Of a DNA stretch of 64,000 bases, positions 30,721-37,958 are shown piece by piece (positions within the stretch are counted from its first letter, which is position 1; every line of letters begins with the position of its first letter). A program made the position numbers and the translations under genes. Location of the stretch: contig CAWKCE010000005.1 of NCBI GenBank assembly GCA_963848085.1, forward strand, positions 682,001 through 746,000, written 5' to 3'. The DNA is from CAWKCE01 sp032127035 (GTDB lineage: Bacteria > Actinomycetota > Actinomycetes > JAHEKZ01). The notes under the pieces were generated by a model. The model searched no databases, was not told the DNA's origin, and worked only from the letters and a program-made list of their open reading frames with translations.

Positions 30721-33030
30721 CTAGCCCTTGGCCGCGGTCGCTTCGTCCAGTGGGTCGGCGGGGTCAGGGGTGCTCGCCGCGCCGGGTCGCCGCAGGTGAG
30801 GGCCCGGCCAGCCACTGGCAGGACCCACGACGGTGAGCAGGGCGGGAACCAGCAGCGACCGCACGACCAGGACGTCGATGAGGATCCCCACGCTCATGGC
30901 GAAAGCCAGCTCGCGGAAGGGGCGCAGCGGGATGACAGCCAGCATGCCGAAGCTCACGGCCAGCGTCACACCGGCGGCCGTGATCGCACGCGTGGACTCC
31001 GGGACCGCCTTGACGATGGCGTCCTTGAGCGGCATGTGACCGGCCTCCTCCCAGACGTGGCCCACGCCGAAGATGTTGTAGTCCGATCCCAGGGCGACCA
31101 GCAGAACGGCGGCGGCGAAGGGGACGTAGAAGGTCAGATCGTCGTTGCCGCGCAGGCCGATGAACAGCGCGACCGTGATCCCCATGGACGCGGTCAGCGC
31201 CAGGATGCTGGACGTCAGGAGGAACAGCGGCGCCACGAGAGCTCGGAGGAAGAGGGTGAGGACGATCAGGTTCACGATGATCGCGGCCAGCGCGATGCGC
31301 CACAGGTCGCTCTTCGTGGACTCGACCAGACCCTCGGCGAGCGCGGTGTCACCGGCAACCAGCACGTCGACGTCATCGAGTCCGCTGGCGGCCAGCAGCT
31401 CCGGGAGCTTGTCCTGCAGGGCCGACAGGTCGTTGATCGCGCTGGCGCCCAGCGGGTCGTGGTCAAAGACCACCAGCATGCGGGCGGCGTTTCCACTGCG
31501 GGCCAGCACGATGTCGAACTCGCGCTGCGTGAAGTTCTCGGCGGGGCCGAGCACCATGGCAACGCCGGGCTGGCCACGTATGCCCGCCTGCAGGTCGGAC
31601 AGCTCCGGCAGCCGCTTGGTGACACCGGGGCCCTCGAACAGCAACGTGGTCGGGGAGGTGATGCCCGGTGCAAATGCGATCCCGCTCTGCTTGCTGGCTT
31701 CACTCACCGGGTTGTCCGCGGGCAGCGAGGAAGTGAACCCGACGCCAAGATCGATGTTGCGTAGCGGCAGCGAGGCCGCGACGAGCACGACGAGGCACCC
31801 GACAAGCACAAGAGCCGCTGTGCGGCGCCGGGTGAGGTGCTCCACGATGTGGAGATTCCTCAGGAACGGACCGAGGCGTCCTGGCCGCCACCGGCGTGAC
31901 AGTCGTGCGGCGCTGACCGGGCGGGGCCGTCGCGGCCAGAACACCACGGGCCCGAGGATCGCCAGCACCGCCGGCACCAGCGTGACCGACACCGCGAGGC
32001 CGACCAGAACCGACAGGGCCATCGCCGGCGCGAAACCCTGGAAGAACTCCGAGCTCGCGGCCAGCAGAGCCGCGGTTCCGGCCGCCACCGTCAGCCCAGC
32101 GGCGATCACGATGGGCGTATACGAGGCGACCGCGGCAATGACGGCGTCGCGCCACTCCACGCCCGAACGCAGCTGCGTCTGCAGCGCTGACAGGTAGAAG
32201 ATCGTGTAGTCGGTCACCACGCCGAGCAGCAGCGCCACGAGCAAGGGCTCCAGCTCGGCCGGGGCGGTGATGCCGGCAACGCTGCCGAGGATCTCGGACA
32301 GGTGAAGCGTGGCGACGAATGCGATCGCTGACGAGCCCAGCGCCAGCACCGGGGCGAGGAGCGACCGGAACGTCAGGGTGACCAGAACGATGATGGCCAG
32401 GACGGTGAGCAGCTCCATCCGTGGCAGATGCTCGGCAACCAGAGCAGCCTGTTCAGCGCGCGCGGGGATGGAGCCGGCGACGCCGACGACGTGGTCCTCA
32501 GGTTCGTTCAGATGGTCAGTGATGTAGCGCTGCGCCGCGGCCTCCTGTCGGGCGAACCCGCTCCGCGGGTTCATGAACAGGTAGGTGATGACGGCGGTGT
32601 CCGTCTCCCCGGTGGACCCGGACAGCCGGACGCTGTTGGTGAGTGGAAGAGCGCCGAGCAGGGGAGCCGGCTGCGGTGTCTGGTCGACAGCGATGGCGGC
32701 GAGGACGGCCTGGGCCTGGGCGAAGGCGGACAGGCCTTCCGGGTCGCGCTGCACGACCACGATGCGGCTGGACAGCGGGAAGCCGAACTCCTCAACCGAT
32801 CGGATCTCCGCCTGGATGGCGGGGCTGTCGAGCGGGATGATGCTGGCCAGCCGGTCGCCCCCCGGCTCCACCCGTCCGCTGATGGTGACGAGTGCCACCA
32901 GGACGCCCACCCAGCCGATGACGATCCACCAGCGCGCGCGCATGGCGAACCGGGCGTAGGCCGACGATCGAGCCCCTGTGGTGGTGTAGGCCACCTGTGG
33001 TGGCGGCCGCCGGTGGGGCGATCGGGTCAT
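30721..33030 (-). CDS. MMPL/RND-family membrane transporter
   Basis: A 769-residue RND-type permease with the two-fold MMPL plan. A transmembrane helix near 33-53 is followed by a large extracytoplasmic loop (to about 195) and helices 2-6 with VVTDYTIFYLSALQT. Then come a second loop (about 400-560) and helices 8-12 with ALGSDYNIFGVGHVWEEA. The paired D-Y motifs in TM4 and TM10 are the expected proton-relay sites. It probably exports lipids or other hydrophobic compounds. It is smaller than mycolate transporters (about 900-1000 residues). Its ATG overlaps the stop of the upstream membrane-protein gene. Confidence 0.9.
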   Translation of the reverse strand: MTRSPHRRPPPQVAYTTTGARSSAYARFAMRARWWIVIGWVGVLVALVTISGRVEPGGDRLASIIPLDSPAIQAEIRSVEEFGFPLSSRIVVVQRDPEGLSAFAQAQAVLAAIAVDQTPQPAPLLGALPLTNSVRLSGSTGETDTAVITYLFMNPRSGFARQEAAAQRYITDHLNEPEDHVVGVAGSIPARAEQAALVAEHLPRMELLTVLAIIVLVTLTFRSLLAPVLALGSSAIAFVATLHLSEILGSVAGITAPAELEPLLVALLLGVVTDYTIFYLSALQTQLRSGVEWRDAVIAAVASYTPIVIAAGLTVAAGTAALLAASSEFFQGFAPAMALSVLVGLAVSVTLVPAVLAILGPVVFWPRRPRPVSAARLSRRWRPGRLGPFLRNLHIVEHLTRRRTAALVLVGCLVVLVAASLPLRNIDLGVGFTSSLPADNPVSEASKQSGIAFAPGITSPTTLLFEGPGVTKRLPELSDLQAGIRGQPGVAMVLGPAENFTQREFDIVLARSGNAARMLVVFDHDPLGASAINDLSALQDKLPELLAASGLDDVDVLVAGDTALAEGLVESTKSDLWRIALAAIIVNLIVLTLFLRALVAPLFLLTSSILALTASMGITVALFIGLRGNDDLTFYVPFAAAVLLVALGSDYNIFGVGHVWEEAGHMPLKDAIVKAVPESTRAITAAGVTLAVSFGMLAVIPLRPFRELAFAMSVGILIDVLVVRSLLVPALLTVVGPASGWPGPHLRRPGAASTPDPADPLDEATAAKG

Positions 33031-33638
33031 TGCGGCGCCGACGCGGGGGCGAGCCCCAGCCTCCTGAGCTCCGCCTCGGCCAGGGCCTGGTGGCGCCCGG
33101 CCGCGAGGTCGCCGTACGGGTCGGTCGTGACCGCCCACAGCTGTGCCACCGACAGGTTCACCACGGCCCGCTCCGCGAGGTAGGCGCGCAAGGCGGGCCA
33201 GGCCGACGTGTCCGACAGCGCTGCGCTGATGGCGGCCACGTCGCGGGTCCGCTCCCGGCGTAGGGGCACGTAGAAGATCAGGACTGGACCGGTCGGGCCG
33301 AGGGCGACCGCCAAGCCGATCAGCACCGCCAGCCCGCGGACGCTGCTGCGTGCCTGGGTGCCGCTGTCCACGATCAACGCTGCGGTCGCGGCCACCTGGT
33401 CGCCGAGCTCAGCGGTGCTGGCGCCGATGACGGGGATGTCGCCCAAGTTCTGCAGGCCTTGGGCTGCGGTCTTGAGAGCCTGTCCCGACTGGACCGCGCT
33501 GTCGGCCAGTCCGGTGAGCTGGAAGATCTGGTACCCGGTCCATGCACCCACGACGAGCCAGAGGACGACCCAGAACAGACACAGGCTGTCCCAGACATGC
33601 ATGGTCCACGCATCCGCGCGCTTACCCGTCCGCTGCAT
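33027..33638 (-). CDS. Two-helix membrane protein, likely partner of the MMPL transporter
   Basis: A 203-residue protein with a hydrophobic helix near the N-terminus (LCLFWVVLWLVVGAWTGYQI), an extracytoplasmic helical stretch (about 40-90) and a second helix (LAVLIGLAVALGPTGPVLIF). The C-terminal third (ISAALSDTSAWPALRAYLAE and on) is soluble and faces the cytoplasm. No known domain is recognised. Translational coupling with the transporter (overlap of 4 bases) suggests a joint function. It is divergent from the small membrane protein at 33723. Confidence 0.75.
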   Translation of the reverse strand: MQRTGKRADAWTMHVWDSLCLFWVVLWLVVGAWTGYQIFQLTGLADSAVQSGQALKTAAQGLQNLGDIPVIGASTAELGDQVAATAALIVDSGTQARSSVRGLAVLIGLAVALGPTGPVLIFYVPLRRERTRDVAAISAALSDTSAWPALRAYLAERAVVNLSVAQLWAVTTDPYGDLAAGRHQALAEAELRRLGLAPASAPQ

Positions 33639-33691
33639 GTGGGTACAGTCTCCCGCTCGTGGCAGATGCTCATGTCGTTCGCGCCGAACGG

Positions 33692-33697
33692 TACATT
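33692..33697 (+). promoter_or_regulatory. -10-like hexamer TACATT
   Basis: TACATT lies about 25 nt before the ATG at 33723 and is followed by a good GAGGAGGA ribosome-binding site, so this transcript would carry a short leader. Confidence 0.35.
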
Positions 33698-33722
33698 GGG
33701 GCGGCCACTTCGAGGAGGAACC

Positions 33723-34187
33723 ATGTCCGAACAGACGCCTAGCGACGGCGCGCCTGAGGTCCCTGCTTCGGACGGTGCGGCCGACTCTGGCCCCGCTGTT
33801 GCTCCGAGCACCAACCGGGCCTGGCTGATCCCCGCCGTCACCTTCCTGGTGGGACTTGCCCTGGGTGCCGTCGTGGTGGCCGTCTCGGCGTCCGGAGGAG
33901 ATGACTCGCCGAGCGCCGGTGACCAGCCATCCGGGACGCCGACTGCGTCCGTGCCGTCGCCGAGTGTGACCGCTTCGCCCGACGTCAGCGTGACGGTCCC
34001 CGGGGAGTGCATCGAGGTTGCCGACGACGCTCAGGTGCTGCTGTCGCTGGTGGATGACGCTGCGGGGGCCGTCCGAGACCTCAACGCCTCCGCGCTGGGC
34101 TCGATTCTCGACGAGATGCAGGCCGCCCAGACGACGCTTCAGGAGCAGGTCGATCTGTGCCAGTCGGCGCAGGACTCCACCTCGTAG
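33723..34187 (+). CDS. Single-pass membrane protein with Ser/Pro/Thr linker
   Basis: A 154-residue protein with an acidic, Pro/Ala-rich cytoplasmic start and one transmembrane helix (about 34-55, WLIPAVTFLVGLALGAVVVA). A Ser/Pro/Thr linker follows, then an extracytoplasmic helical domain (about 92-154) with two Cys (C96 and C144) that could pair. No family recognised. It is the last gene before the tRNA-flanked island. Confidence 0.7.
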   Translation: MSEQTPSDGAPEVPASDGAADSGPAVAPSTNRAWLIPAVTFLVGLALGAVVVAVSASGGDDSPSAGDQPSGTPTASVPSPSVTASPDVSVTVPGECIEVADDAQVLLSLVDDAAGAVRDLNASALGSILDEMQAAQTTLQEQVDLCQSAQDSTS

Positions 34188-34560
34188 CGACGAGGCGGTC
34201 AGGCGCGGCCACGGGTTCTCGGACCAGCCGGGCCGCGTCGCATCCGTTTCGGTGGAGCGGGTGACGAGAATCGAACTCGCATGGTCAGTTTGGGAGCATG
34301 GTGCGGGCTGACAGACCGAGGGAGTCCCCGTGCTCAGGTTGATCTTGCTGGGTGACCCGACTGGGCCATTGCGACTCTGCGGCCCGACCGCGACACTCTG
34401 AACGACCTGCGGGTCAGGATGCTGGGCACGAGGGCGCCAGGCGCCCACAAGGCGCAGATGAGTGCCACTTCTACGCCAGTCGGCGCGGTCCGGGCCTCCT
34501 TCAGCCGCGTCAGTGTCAACCTTTTCCCGGGTAGAACGACTCTCGGATGTGACAAGCGCC
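34188..34560. other. 373-bp gap with tRNA-Gly fragment and sigma-factor promoter region
   Basis: Holds the displaced tRNA-Gly 3' fragment (34254-34295), then about 265 bp at the left end of the island. I find no gene here. Translations on both strands are short and show no integrase or transposase motif. Immediately before the sigma gene, GTCAACC (34515-34521) and CGAC (34537-34540) are spaced like an ECF-type -35/-10 pair, so the sigma factor could drive its own promoter. Confidence 0.45.
34254..34295 (-). repeat. Displaced tRNA-Gly 3' fragment (attachment-site repeat, outer copy)
   Basis: The first 28 bases (34254-34281) match 37170-37197 perfectly and the match continues into the anticodon loop with only three differences in 42. 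The acceptor and D-arm half is missing, so it cannot make a tRNA. Confidence 0.85.
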
Positions 34561-35121
34561 ATGCCGAAGGAGATCCTCTCCACCGGTGAGCAGCGGCCCA
34601 GATGGGTCGGGTCATCGAGTGAACCGGCAGACGCCCAAACTTTCGAAGTGCTGTTCCGGCAGCACTACGCCGCGCTTCTCCGCCTCGGCGTGGTCATGCT
34701 GGGCAGCCGCGAGGCCGCCGAGGACGCCGTGCAGGAAGCCTTCGTTGCCTTGCACCGTCATTGGCGCACGCTGCAGGCTCCAGACGCCGCCGAAGCGTAT
34801 CTCCGTTCCGCAGTCCTCAACCGCTCGCGGTCCTGGATACGCCGGCAGGTGACGCAACGCGCACCGAGGCCGTTGATGCTCGTGCGTGAGCTGGAGGAAA
34901 GCCCCGAGGACACGACCGTAGGTCGTGAGGAACGCGAGTCGCTGGTCGCACTCATGAGGACGTTGACCCGGCGTCAACGTGAGGTCTTGGCCTGCCGGTA
35001 CGTGCTCGAGCTATCCATCGCGGAAACGGCGCAGCAGCTGCAGATCAGCGAGGGGTCCGTCAAGAAGTACACCCACCGCGGCTTGCATTCGCTCCAGGAG
35101 CGGATCGGGGTGACCTCATGA
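34561..35121 (+). CDS. SigE-family ECF RNA polymerase sigma factor (island gene 1)
   Basis: A 186-residue sigma factor of the actinobacterial SigE-family type. Region 2 is at about 25-85 (FEVLFRQHYAALLRLG, REAAEDAVQEAFVALHRHW) and region 4 at about 125-180 (LTRRQREVLACRYVLELSI, AETAQQLQISEGSVKKYTHR). ATG 34561 is used; an in-frame GTG at 34549 fits a leaderless start 8 nt after a CGAC -10 element. The stop overlaps the start of a transmembrane protein that probably acts as its signalling partner. Confidence 0.88.
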   Translation: MPKEILSTGEQRPRWVGSSSEPADAQTFEVLFRQHYAALLRLGVVMLGSREAAEDAVQEAFVALHRHWRTLQAPDAAEAYLRSAVLNRSRSWIRRQVTQRAPRPLMLVRELEESPEDTTVGREERESLVALMRTLTRRQREVLACRYVLELSIAETAQQLQISEGSVKKYTHRGLHSLQERIGVTS

Positions 35122-36095
35122 CCACCATCGAGGAACAGCTCAGGCGAGAGATCGCAACCGTTACCGGACGTGTCATCGTGACTGATTCAGACCTGATGAA
35201 GGCTCGTGACGCACTCGAGGGGCTCATCGACACCGGGCAGAGACGAACCCGTTTTCGGGTCCTGGCAATTGCGGCGGCAGTGGCGGTCGTGATACCCGTC
35301 GTGGGATTTGCCGCCATCCGGGTGATCGGTGCAGTTAATGACGTTTCACCGGCTGGTCCAGTGCCGACGAGCTCGAGCCTAGATGACGAGTTTCTGAAGG
35401 GCAGCGCACCGACGCCGCAGCAACTCAACGGTGCCTGGCGTGTTGACAACGGAACCATCCTCGTTCGATTCGCTCCGCCCAACCGCATCTCGTTCGACAA
35501 CACGGGTCGGCTCTTCTCGAACCCGGCGATCACGGGTACGTACGAGGTGGCGGGTGACGCCCTCACCGTCACCGTTGACGGTGGGCGAATCGACTGTGCC
35601 GACTCGACGTTCGGGATGCGCGCCTCCGTGGCGAGGCCGGATCGAGTACGGGTCGTTCACACGCAACCGGCAATTTCGAACTGCATCACTTCCACCGGCC
35701 GATGGGTCTTGGAGCAGCTACCCATGGACTTTGACCTGAGTTCCAGCACCACCCGGGCGGACTGGGCGGCCGGCGTCGAGGCGGCTGACCTGCTCGGTGA
35801 CTGGACCGGCGAAGACGGCAGCTACCTGCTGGAGTTCGCCGCCGGCAGCTCCTACGTCGTGGTTGACGATTCCGGGGAGCTCGTCGATCAGGGCCAGTGG
35901 TCGAAGCGCGGTTCTGAGCTCACCCTGACCAGTTCCGCCGCCGGCGACTGCGTCGAGGGAGATCAGTTCGTGCTGGGGGACATTGAGCACGTCATATCTC
36001 ATGCCTCCGGCATCCGTGGGACAGCTCGACAGAACGACTGCGGCGGAGCCTGGGCGTCCAAGGTGTGGTGGATGCTCCCCGATTCCACCAACTAG
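35118..36095 (+). CDS. Single-pass membrane protein with duplicated extracytoplasmic beta domain (island gene 2)
   Basis: A 325-residue protein: short cytoplasmic N-terminus (1-45), one transmembrane helix (about 47-68) and a long outside part. The outside has two related modules: about 103-190 (LNGAWRVDNGTILVRFAPP ... GRIDCADS) and about 225-315 (LLGDWTGEDGSYLLEFAAG ... GDCVEGDQ). Each has a W-x-x-D/E-G start, a beta meander and paired Cys, resembling lipocalin/META-type stress domains. Position and 4-base overlap with the sigma gene suggest an atypical anti-sigma or sensor, though no ZAS zinc motif is present in the first 45 residues. Family not recognised. Confidence 0.7.
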   Translation: MTTIEEQLRREIATVTGRVIVTDSDLMKARDALEGLIDTGQRRTRFRVLAIAAAVAVVIPVVGFAAIRVIGAVNDVSPAGPVPTSSSLDDEFLKGSAPTPQQLNGAWRVDNGTILVRFAPPNRISFDNTGRLFSNPAITGTYEVAGDALTVTVDGGRIDCADSTFGMRASVARPDRVRVVHTQPAISNCITSTGRWVLEQLPMDFDLSSSTTRADWAAGVEAADLLGDWTGEDGSYLLEFAAGSSYVVVDDSGELVDQGQWSKRGSELTLTSSAAGDCVEGDQFVLGDIEHVISHASGIRGTARQNDCGGAWASKVWWMLPDSTN

Positions 36096-36129
36096 TCCGG
36101 CAGCGAAGATGTGGGAAGGGAGATCGTTC

Positions 36130-37068
36130 ATGAACAAGGTTCAGAGATGCCTGGCAGCAGGGGCTGCTGGGCTAATGGTGACGAGTATCGGAGTGGGTCT
36201 CGGCGGTGGGCCAGCCCAGGCGTTCGGCCCACAACTGAGTGGGTGGGATGACGCGGCACGGGTGGCTGTTGTCAACGACCCGGTTGCTGCGGACGGTTGC
36301 CCGATCGAGTCGCCCGACGGCAAGGCCCTGTTCTTTGCTTCGGTGCGCGGACCAGGCGGTGACAACGACATCTGGATGGCAACAAGGCCTGACCTTGGGG
36401 CGAACTTCGGCGAGCCGACCATGCTTCCGGCACCGATCAACACTGACTCGCAGGAATTCTGCCCCACGCCGCTTGACGGTGGCGCACTGCTCTTTGTCTC
36501 CACCCGGGTCGGGACCGACGCCTACGGCACGGCGGCTTGCGGCCTCGGTGACATCTATCTGACCCATCGAGACGGCAGCGCGCAGGGCTGGGCCGAGCCC
36601 CGCAACCTGGGTTGCGCTCCGAACGGACCCAACGGCGTGGGGATGGAGTACGGACCGTCCTTGGTCCACACCCCCAGAGGCGGTTTCCTCTACTTCTCCA
36701 GTGGCGCCGCCGCCGTAGGTGCCGGTACTCAGGACATCTACGTTTCCAAGATGTCGTCGGAGATGCGATTCGGTTCGCCCTCGGCGGTCGCAGACCTGAA
36801 CACGGGTTTCGACGACTTCATGCCCAACGTCAGCCGCGACGGTCGCGAGATTGTGTTCGCCTCGTCTCGGCCGGGTGGTCAGGGAGCGTCGGACATCTAC
36901 ACCGCTTCGGCTGTGGGGTACTCCGGCAAGTGGCGCGATCCGGTGAACCTGGGCCCATCGGTGAACACGGCTGGGGGGGAGTCTCGCCCTTCGTTGTCGG
37001 CGGACGGTCAGCGGCTCTACTTCGGCCGCAACGGTGACATCTTTGTCAGCCAGCGGTCATCCGGGTAG
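36130..37068 (+). CDS. Secreted PD40/TolB-like beta-propeller protein (island gene 3)
   Basis: A 312-residue exported protein with a clear Sec signal peptide (about 1-31, ending GPAQA). The mature part has repeated WD40-like PD40 motifs: ESPDGKALFFASVRGPGGDN and DIWMATRPD, VSRDGREIVFASSRPGGQGA and SDIYTASAVG, LSADGQRLYFGRNGDIF. Such propellers bind peptides, glycans or other surface ligands. It lies 34 bases after gene 2, with GGGAAGGGAG upstream, and is followed by a strong terminator. The neighbours suggest it could be the ligand-sensing or output part of a sigma-controlled surface module. Confidence 0.85.
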   Translation: MNKVQRCLAAGAAGLMVTSIGVGLGGGPAQAFGPQLSGWDDAARVAVVNDPVAADGCPIESPDGKALFFASVRGPGGDNDIWMATRPDLGANFGEPTMLPAPINTDSQEFCPTPLDGGALLFVSTRVGTDAYGTAACGLGDIYLTHRDGSAQGWAEPRNLGCAPNGPNGVGMEYGPSLVHTPRGGFLYFSSGAAAVGAGTQDIYVSKMSSEMRFGSPSAVADLNTGFDDFMPNVSRDGREIVFASSRPGGQGASDIYTASAVGYSGKWRDPVNLGPSVNTAGGESRPSLSADGQRLYFGRNGDIFVSQRSSG

Positions 37069-37091
37069 CTGGTAGCTCGCACTCGCGCAGA

Positions 37092-37129
37092 GGTCCGGGG
37101 AGCCACCGATACTGCTGGCTCCCCGGACC
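37092..37129. terminator. Strong bidirectional hairpin terminator
   Basis: A perfect 14-bp stem (GGTCCGGGGAGCCA / TGGCTCCCCGGACC) around a 10-nt loop. It closes the island operon on the plus strand and also lies just downstream of the minus-strand tRNA. Confidence 0.85.
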
Positions 37130-37169
37130 TTGCACTGGCAGGGGACGACGCTTTCGCTTCTCAGCGATG

Positions 37170-37211
37170 GGAGCGGGTGACGAGAATCGAACTCGCACTG
37201 TCAGCTTGGGA
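37170..37211 (-). repeat. Attachment-site repeat, inner copy (within the intact tRNA-Gly)
   Basis: Direct-repeat partner of 34254-34295; 28 bases identical from the two bases beyond the discriminator through the T-arm, then 39 of 42 identical through the anticodon loop. Confidence 0.8.
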
Positions 37212-37242
37212 AGCTGATGTTCTACCATTGAACTACACCCGC
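37172..37242 (-). tRNA. tRNA-Gly, anticodon CCC
   Basis: A 71-nt cloverleaf on the minus strand. The acceptor stem is GCGGGTG/CACCCGC with discriminator U. The D-arm is GTTC-AATGGTA-GAAC, the anticodon arm TCAGC-TTCCCAA-GCTGA (anticodon CCC, reading GGG codons) and the T-loop is TTCGATT. CCA is not encoded. It is intact although it is the predicted integration site of the adjoining island. Confidence 0.95.
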
Positions 37243-37312
37243 GAGGCCCCGGCCGAAGCCGGAGCGGAGGCCATCCTACCGGCCGAGTGCCGGCGGGAAG
37301 GTGGGCTCCCGG

Positions 37313-37318
37313 TAGCCT
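37313..37318 (+). promoter_or_regulatory. -10 hexamer TAGCCT of dcd
   Basis: TAGCCT is followed by 7 nt and the GTG start of dcd; leaderless spacing with no ribosome-binding site. Confidence 0.5.
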
Positions 37319-37325
37319 CCGCGTC

Positions 37326-37937
37326 GTGCTTCTCTCCGACCGTGACATCAAGGCCGAGCTCGCCGCGGGCCGGGTCGTTCTCGAGCCGTTCGACGAGGGC
37401 ATGGTCCAGCCGTCGAGCGTCGACGTGCGGCTGGACCGGCTGTTCCGGGTCTTCGAGAACCATCGCTACCCGCACATCGACCCGTCGTCGGAGCAGCCCG
37501 ACCTGACGCGTCTCGTCCAACCCGAGGGCGACGAGCCGTTCATCCTGCACCCGGGTGAGTTCGTCCTGGCGTCCACCTACGAGGTCGTCACGCTGCCCGA
37601 CGACGTTGCCGGACGCTTGGAGGGGAAGTCGTCGCTGGGGCGGCTCGGCCTGCTCACGCACTCCACCGCCGGGTTCATCGACCCCGGCTTCTCCGGGCAC
37701 GTGACGCTCGAGCTGTCGAACGTCGCGACCTTGCCGATCAAGCTGTGGCCGGGGATGAAGATCGGCCAGCTGTGCCTGTTCCGCCTGTCGTCACCGGCGG
37801 AGCACCCGTACGGGTCGGCGCTGTACGGCTCGCGCTACCAAGGGCAGCGCGGCCCCACGCCGTCGAAGTCCTTCCTGAGCTTCCACCGCAGCCCCATCCC
37901 CCTCGAACCCGGGCAGGATGAGCCCCCGGCGGGGTGA
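37326..37937 (+). CDS. dcd: dCTP deaminase (probably dUMP-forming)
   Basis: A 203-residue trimeric dCTP deaminase. It starts VLLSDRDIKAELAAGR, as actinobacterial Dcd does, and contains VQPSSVDVRLD, GRLEGKSSLGRLGLL, STAGFIDPGFSGHVTLEL and SRYQGQRGPTPS. Actinobacterial homologues (M. tuberculosis Dcd) are bifunctional and go straight from dCTP to dUMP, supplying dTMP synthesis while keeping dUTP low. The GTG at 37326 is preferred over an ATG 39 bases upstream because it matches the family start and sits 7 nt after a -10 hexamer. Confidence 0.94.
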   Translation: MLLSDRDIKAELAAGRVVLEPFDEGMVQPSSVDVRLDRLFRVFENHRYPHIDPSSEQPDLTRLVQPEGDEPFILHPGEFVLASTYEVVTLPDDVAGRLEGKSSLGRLGLLTHSTAGFIDPGFSGHVTLELSNVATLPIKLWPGMKIGQLCLFRLSSPAEHPYGSALYGSRYQGQRGPTPSKSFLSFHRSPIPLEPGQDEPPAG

Positions 37938-37958
37938 CAACCGTCATCCGGGCCCGGG

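Larger units (their letters stand above)
34254..37211. mobile_element. Putative small genomic island integrated at tRNA-Gly(CCC)
   Basis: Both ends carry the 3' half of tRNA-Gly in the same orientation: the outer copy at 34254-34295, and the intact gene at 37172-37242 whose 3' end faces the island. This is the arrangement left when an element recombines into the 3' end of a tRNA gene and rebuilds it at one end. The cargo is sigma factor, membrane protein and secreted propeller protein, with noticeably more A/T-ending codons than the flanks. No integrase is present, so the element is either a remnant, moved in trans, or trimmed by deletion. Confidence 0.6.

Noticed and set aside
34334..34615. 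A minus-strand frame at the island's left end as a possible integrase remnant
   Set aside because: The translation shows none of the tyrosine-recombinase R-H-R-Y residues nor serine-recombinase or transposase motifs, and overlaps the sigma gene start.
36130..37068. The propeller protein as TolB of a Tol-Pal system
   Set aside because: Tol-Pal is an outer-membrane system of diderm bacteria; no tolA, tolQ, tolR or pal is present and only PD40-type repeats are shared.
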